DNA from: an uncultured Lachnospiraceae bacterium | Lineage (GTDB): Bacteria > Bacillota > Clostridia > Lachnospirales > Lachnospiraceae | Length of the DNA: 8,757 bases | Reading direction: 5' to 3' | Assembly (NCBI GenBank): GCA_902489925.1 | Contig: CABUBX010000090.1 | Coordinates: 1-8,757 of the forward strand | Shown here: piece by piece, positions 7,762-8,757 of the stretch | How positions within the stretch are numbered: the first letter of the stretch is position 1 | Layout of the letters: the number at the start of each line of letters is the position of its first letter | Translations under genes and position numbers: made by a program | Notes under the pieces: generated by a model | Database searches by the model: none | What the model was told of the DNA's origin: nothing | What the model saw: only the letters and a program-made list of their open reading frames with translations

Positions 7762-8601
7762 ATGACACAAAGAATATGCTTTTTGGGGCGCGGAGGCGTC
7801 GGAAAGACAATTCTTGTTTCAAATATAAGTGCGGCGCTTGCGAAAGCGGGTTATCATGTTTTACAGGTTGGCAATGATATTAGTTTGAGCTCTACAGAGC
7901 TTTTAAGGGAGAGCAAGGAAATTACGCCGGTTTTGGATGAGTTTCGTGAGAAATATGATATATGTGTTGAGGATTATCTTGTCAGGACGCCCTCAGGCGT
8001 TTATTGCCTTGAATTGGGAAGCATTGACCCGGGTGCAGGCTGTCAGGCGAGAGGGTTAAGCATAATCGATGAGATGATGGCTCAGCAGGGGATGCTTGAT
8101 AAATATAAAATAGATGTTGTTATTTATGATATTGCAGGAGATACGCCGTGTACGGGTTATATCCTTCCAATCAGGCAGGGTGTGATGGATAAGGTTGTTC
8201 TTGTCACAAATGACAGATATCCATCGGTCAGTACAATCAATTGTCTTTTAAGCGCCGTACTGCGTCAGGGGAAAAACCATCCTCCGGTTTATCTGCTGGA
8301 AAATCAAACGGATAGATTTTCCGACAGGGCGCTGCTTGATGATTATGCGCGTGAGACGAATATGACGCTTTTAGGCTGTGTTGCGTATGATGAACTGACA
8401 GAGCGTGCGTCCTTGATGGATGAAACGGTTGTCTGTGAATACCCGGACAGCAATTCTGCACGGGAATTAACGTTGCTTGCACAAAAAATAGTCTCTGTCG
8501 ATAACGCAAATGAGCCTAAGCCTTTTTGCCGGACAGAGCTTTTAAGATGGCAGCAGCAGTGGAAGCTTAAAAAACTTGAGAAACTAAAGAGAATGAAGTG
8601 A
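7762..8601 (+). CDS. NifH-like 4Fe-4S iron-protein ATPase (nitrogenase reductase superfamily), not a classical NifH
   Basis: Proteins of this family (NifH, BchL/ChlL, CfbC and relatives) are homodimeric ATPases that pass electrons from a shared 4Fe-4S cluster to a partner reductase. The 279 residues match the usual 270-290. Visible: P-loop GRGGVGKT (9-16), switch I Asp39, cluster ligand Cys94 in DPGAGCQARG, and YDIAGDTPC with Asp123, Asp127 and second ligand Cys130. These correspond to NifH Asp39, Cys97, Asp125, Asp129 and Cys132, and Arg97 matches NifH Arg100. Differences: Arg10 replaces the signature lysine of the deviant Walker A motif, Ser43 replaces NifH Asp43, and the tail (about 255-279) is basic and lysine-rich. 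It is first in its own operon, under a strong promoter, and overlaps an amidohydrolase gene by one base. No nifD/nifK partner is visible. The iron-protein fold is well supported; the partner and substrate are unknown, and MinD/ParA-like or CooC-like roles fit less well because of the two NifH-type cysteine contexts. Confidence 0.88.
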   Translation: MTQRICFLGRGGVGKTILVSNISAALAKAGYHVLQVGNDISLSSTELLRESKEITPVLDEFREKYDICVEDYLVRTPSGVYCLELGSIDPGAGCQARGLSIIDEMMAQQGMLDKYKIDVVIYDIAGDTPCTGYILPIRQGVMDKVVLVTNDRYPSVSTINCLLSAVLRQGKNHPPVYLLENQTDRFSDRALLDDYARETNMTLLGCVAYDELTERASLMDETVVCEYPDSNSARELTLLAQKIVSVDNANEPKPFCRTELLRWQQQWKLKKLEKLKRMK

Positions 8602-8757
8602 TGAACGTGTATGACTTAGTAATTAACAATGGGATGGTTGTTGATACAATAAATAGGACAAGCAGTATATTGAATGTCGGGATAAAAGGCGGCATCATTG
8701 AAACTGTCAGTACAAAACAGCTTGAGGGAAAATCTGTGATTGATGCGGCGGGAAAGT
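8601..8757 (+). CDS. Amidohydrolase-family protein (D-aminoacylase/dihydroorotase-like), N-terminal part only
   Basis: The frame is open from the ATG at 8601 to the window end, giving 52 codons. The start MNVYDLVINNGMVVD, then ILNVGIKGGIIETVS and VIDAAGK, is the N-terminal small beta-sandwich of the metal-dependent amidohydrolase superfamily (pattern: YDLVI-NG-V-D ... D/NVGI-G-I ... VIDA-GK). The closest feel is N-acyl-D-amino-acid deacylase or dihydroorotase/hydantoinase-like enzymes, which hydrolyse amide or cyclic amide bonds. The metal-binding HxH, which normally follows soon after VIDAxGK, lies beyond the window, so activity and subtype cannot be judged. The ATG overlaps the TGA of the nifH-like gene (TGATG) and has only weak purine-rich sequence before it, which suggests translational coupling with that gene. 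Confidence 0.8.
   Translation, partial: MNVYDLVINNGMVVDTINRTSSILNVGIKGGIIETVSTKQLEGKSVIDAAGK

Noticed and set aside
7762..8601. Calling this gene nifH and the organism a nitrogen fixer
   Set aside because: No nifD, nifK or cofactor genes are in view, the signature lysine is replaced by Arg, and NifH-like proteins occur in many non-diazotrophs.

Overview
The window reads as a slice of a Clostridia chromosome, most likely Lachnospiraceae or a close relative. The reasons are moderate GC, a Gram-positive type PolC (class C DNA polymerase III with an internal DnaQ-like exonuclease), and the gene order dxr-rseP-ispG-polC. The taxonomic call is inference; no rRNA is present. All genes lie on the + strand and no mobile element, tRNA or CRISPR array is visible.

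Bases 1-7530 hold a tightly packed housekeeping operon. It comprises the 3' part of dxr (MEP isoprenoid pathway), rseP (site-2 intramembrane protease), ispG (a later MEP enzyme with a 4Fe-4S cluster) and polC (replicative polymerase, full length). Gaps between these genes are 1, 19 and 3 bases, with no internal terminator seen, so they are probably co-transcribed. The operon joins isoprenoid precursor supply, envelope proteolysis and replication. It resembles the uppS-cdsA-dxr-rasP-proS-polC order of bacilli, with ispG in the place of proS.

Bases 7531-7761 (231 bases) form the only intergenic region. It contains a long imperfect hairpin that ends the polC operon, a short AT-rich spacer with a small inverted repeat and a 12-codon ORF of doubtful meaning, and a near-consensus sigma-A promoter that starts a new unit.

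Bases 7762-8757 hold the start of a second operon. Its first gene encodes a NifH-like iron-protein ATPase that keeps both 4Fe-4S cysteine ligands but has Arg where NifH has its signature P-loop lysine. Its stop codon overlaps the start of an amidohydrolase gene that runs off the window. A nitrogenase-type reductase coupled to an amidohydrolase, with no nif genes in view, is the most unusual part of the window. It may be the edge of a nitrogenase-like reductive system that acts on an organic substrate; the genes that would test this lie beyond base 8757.
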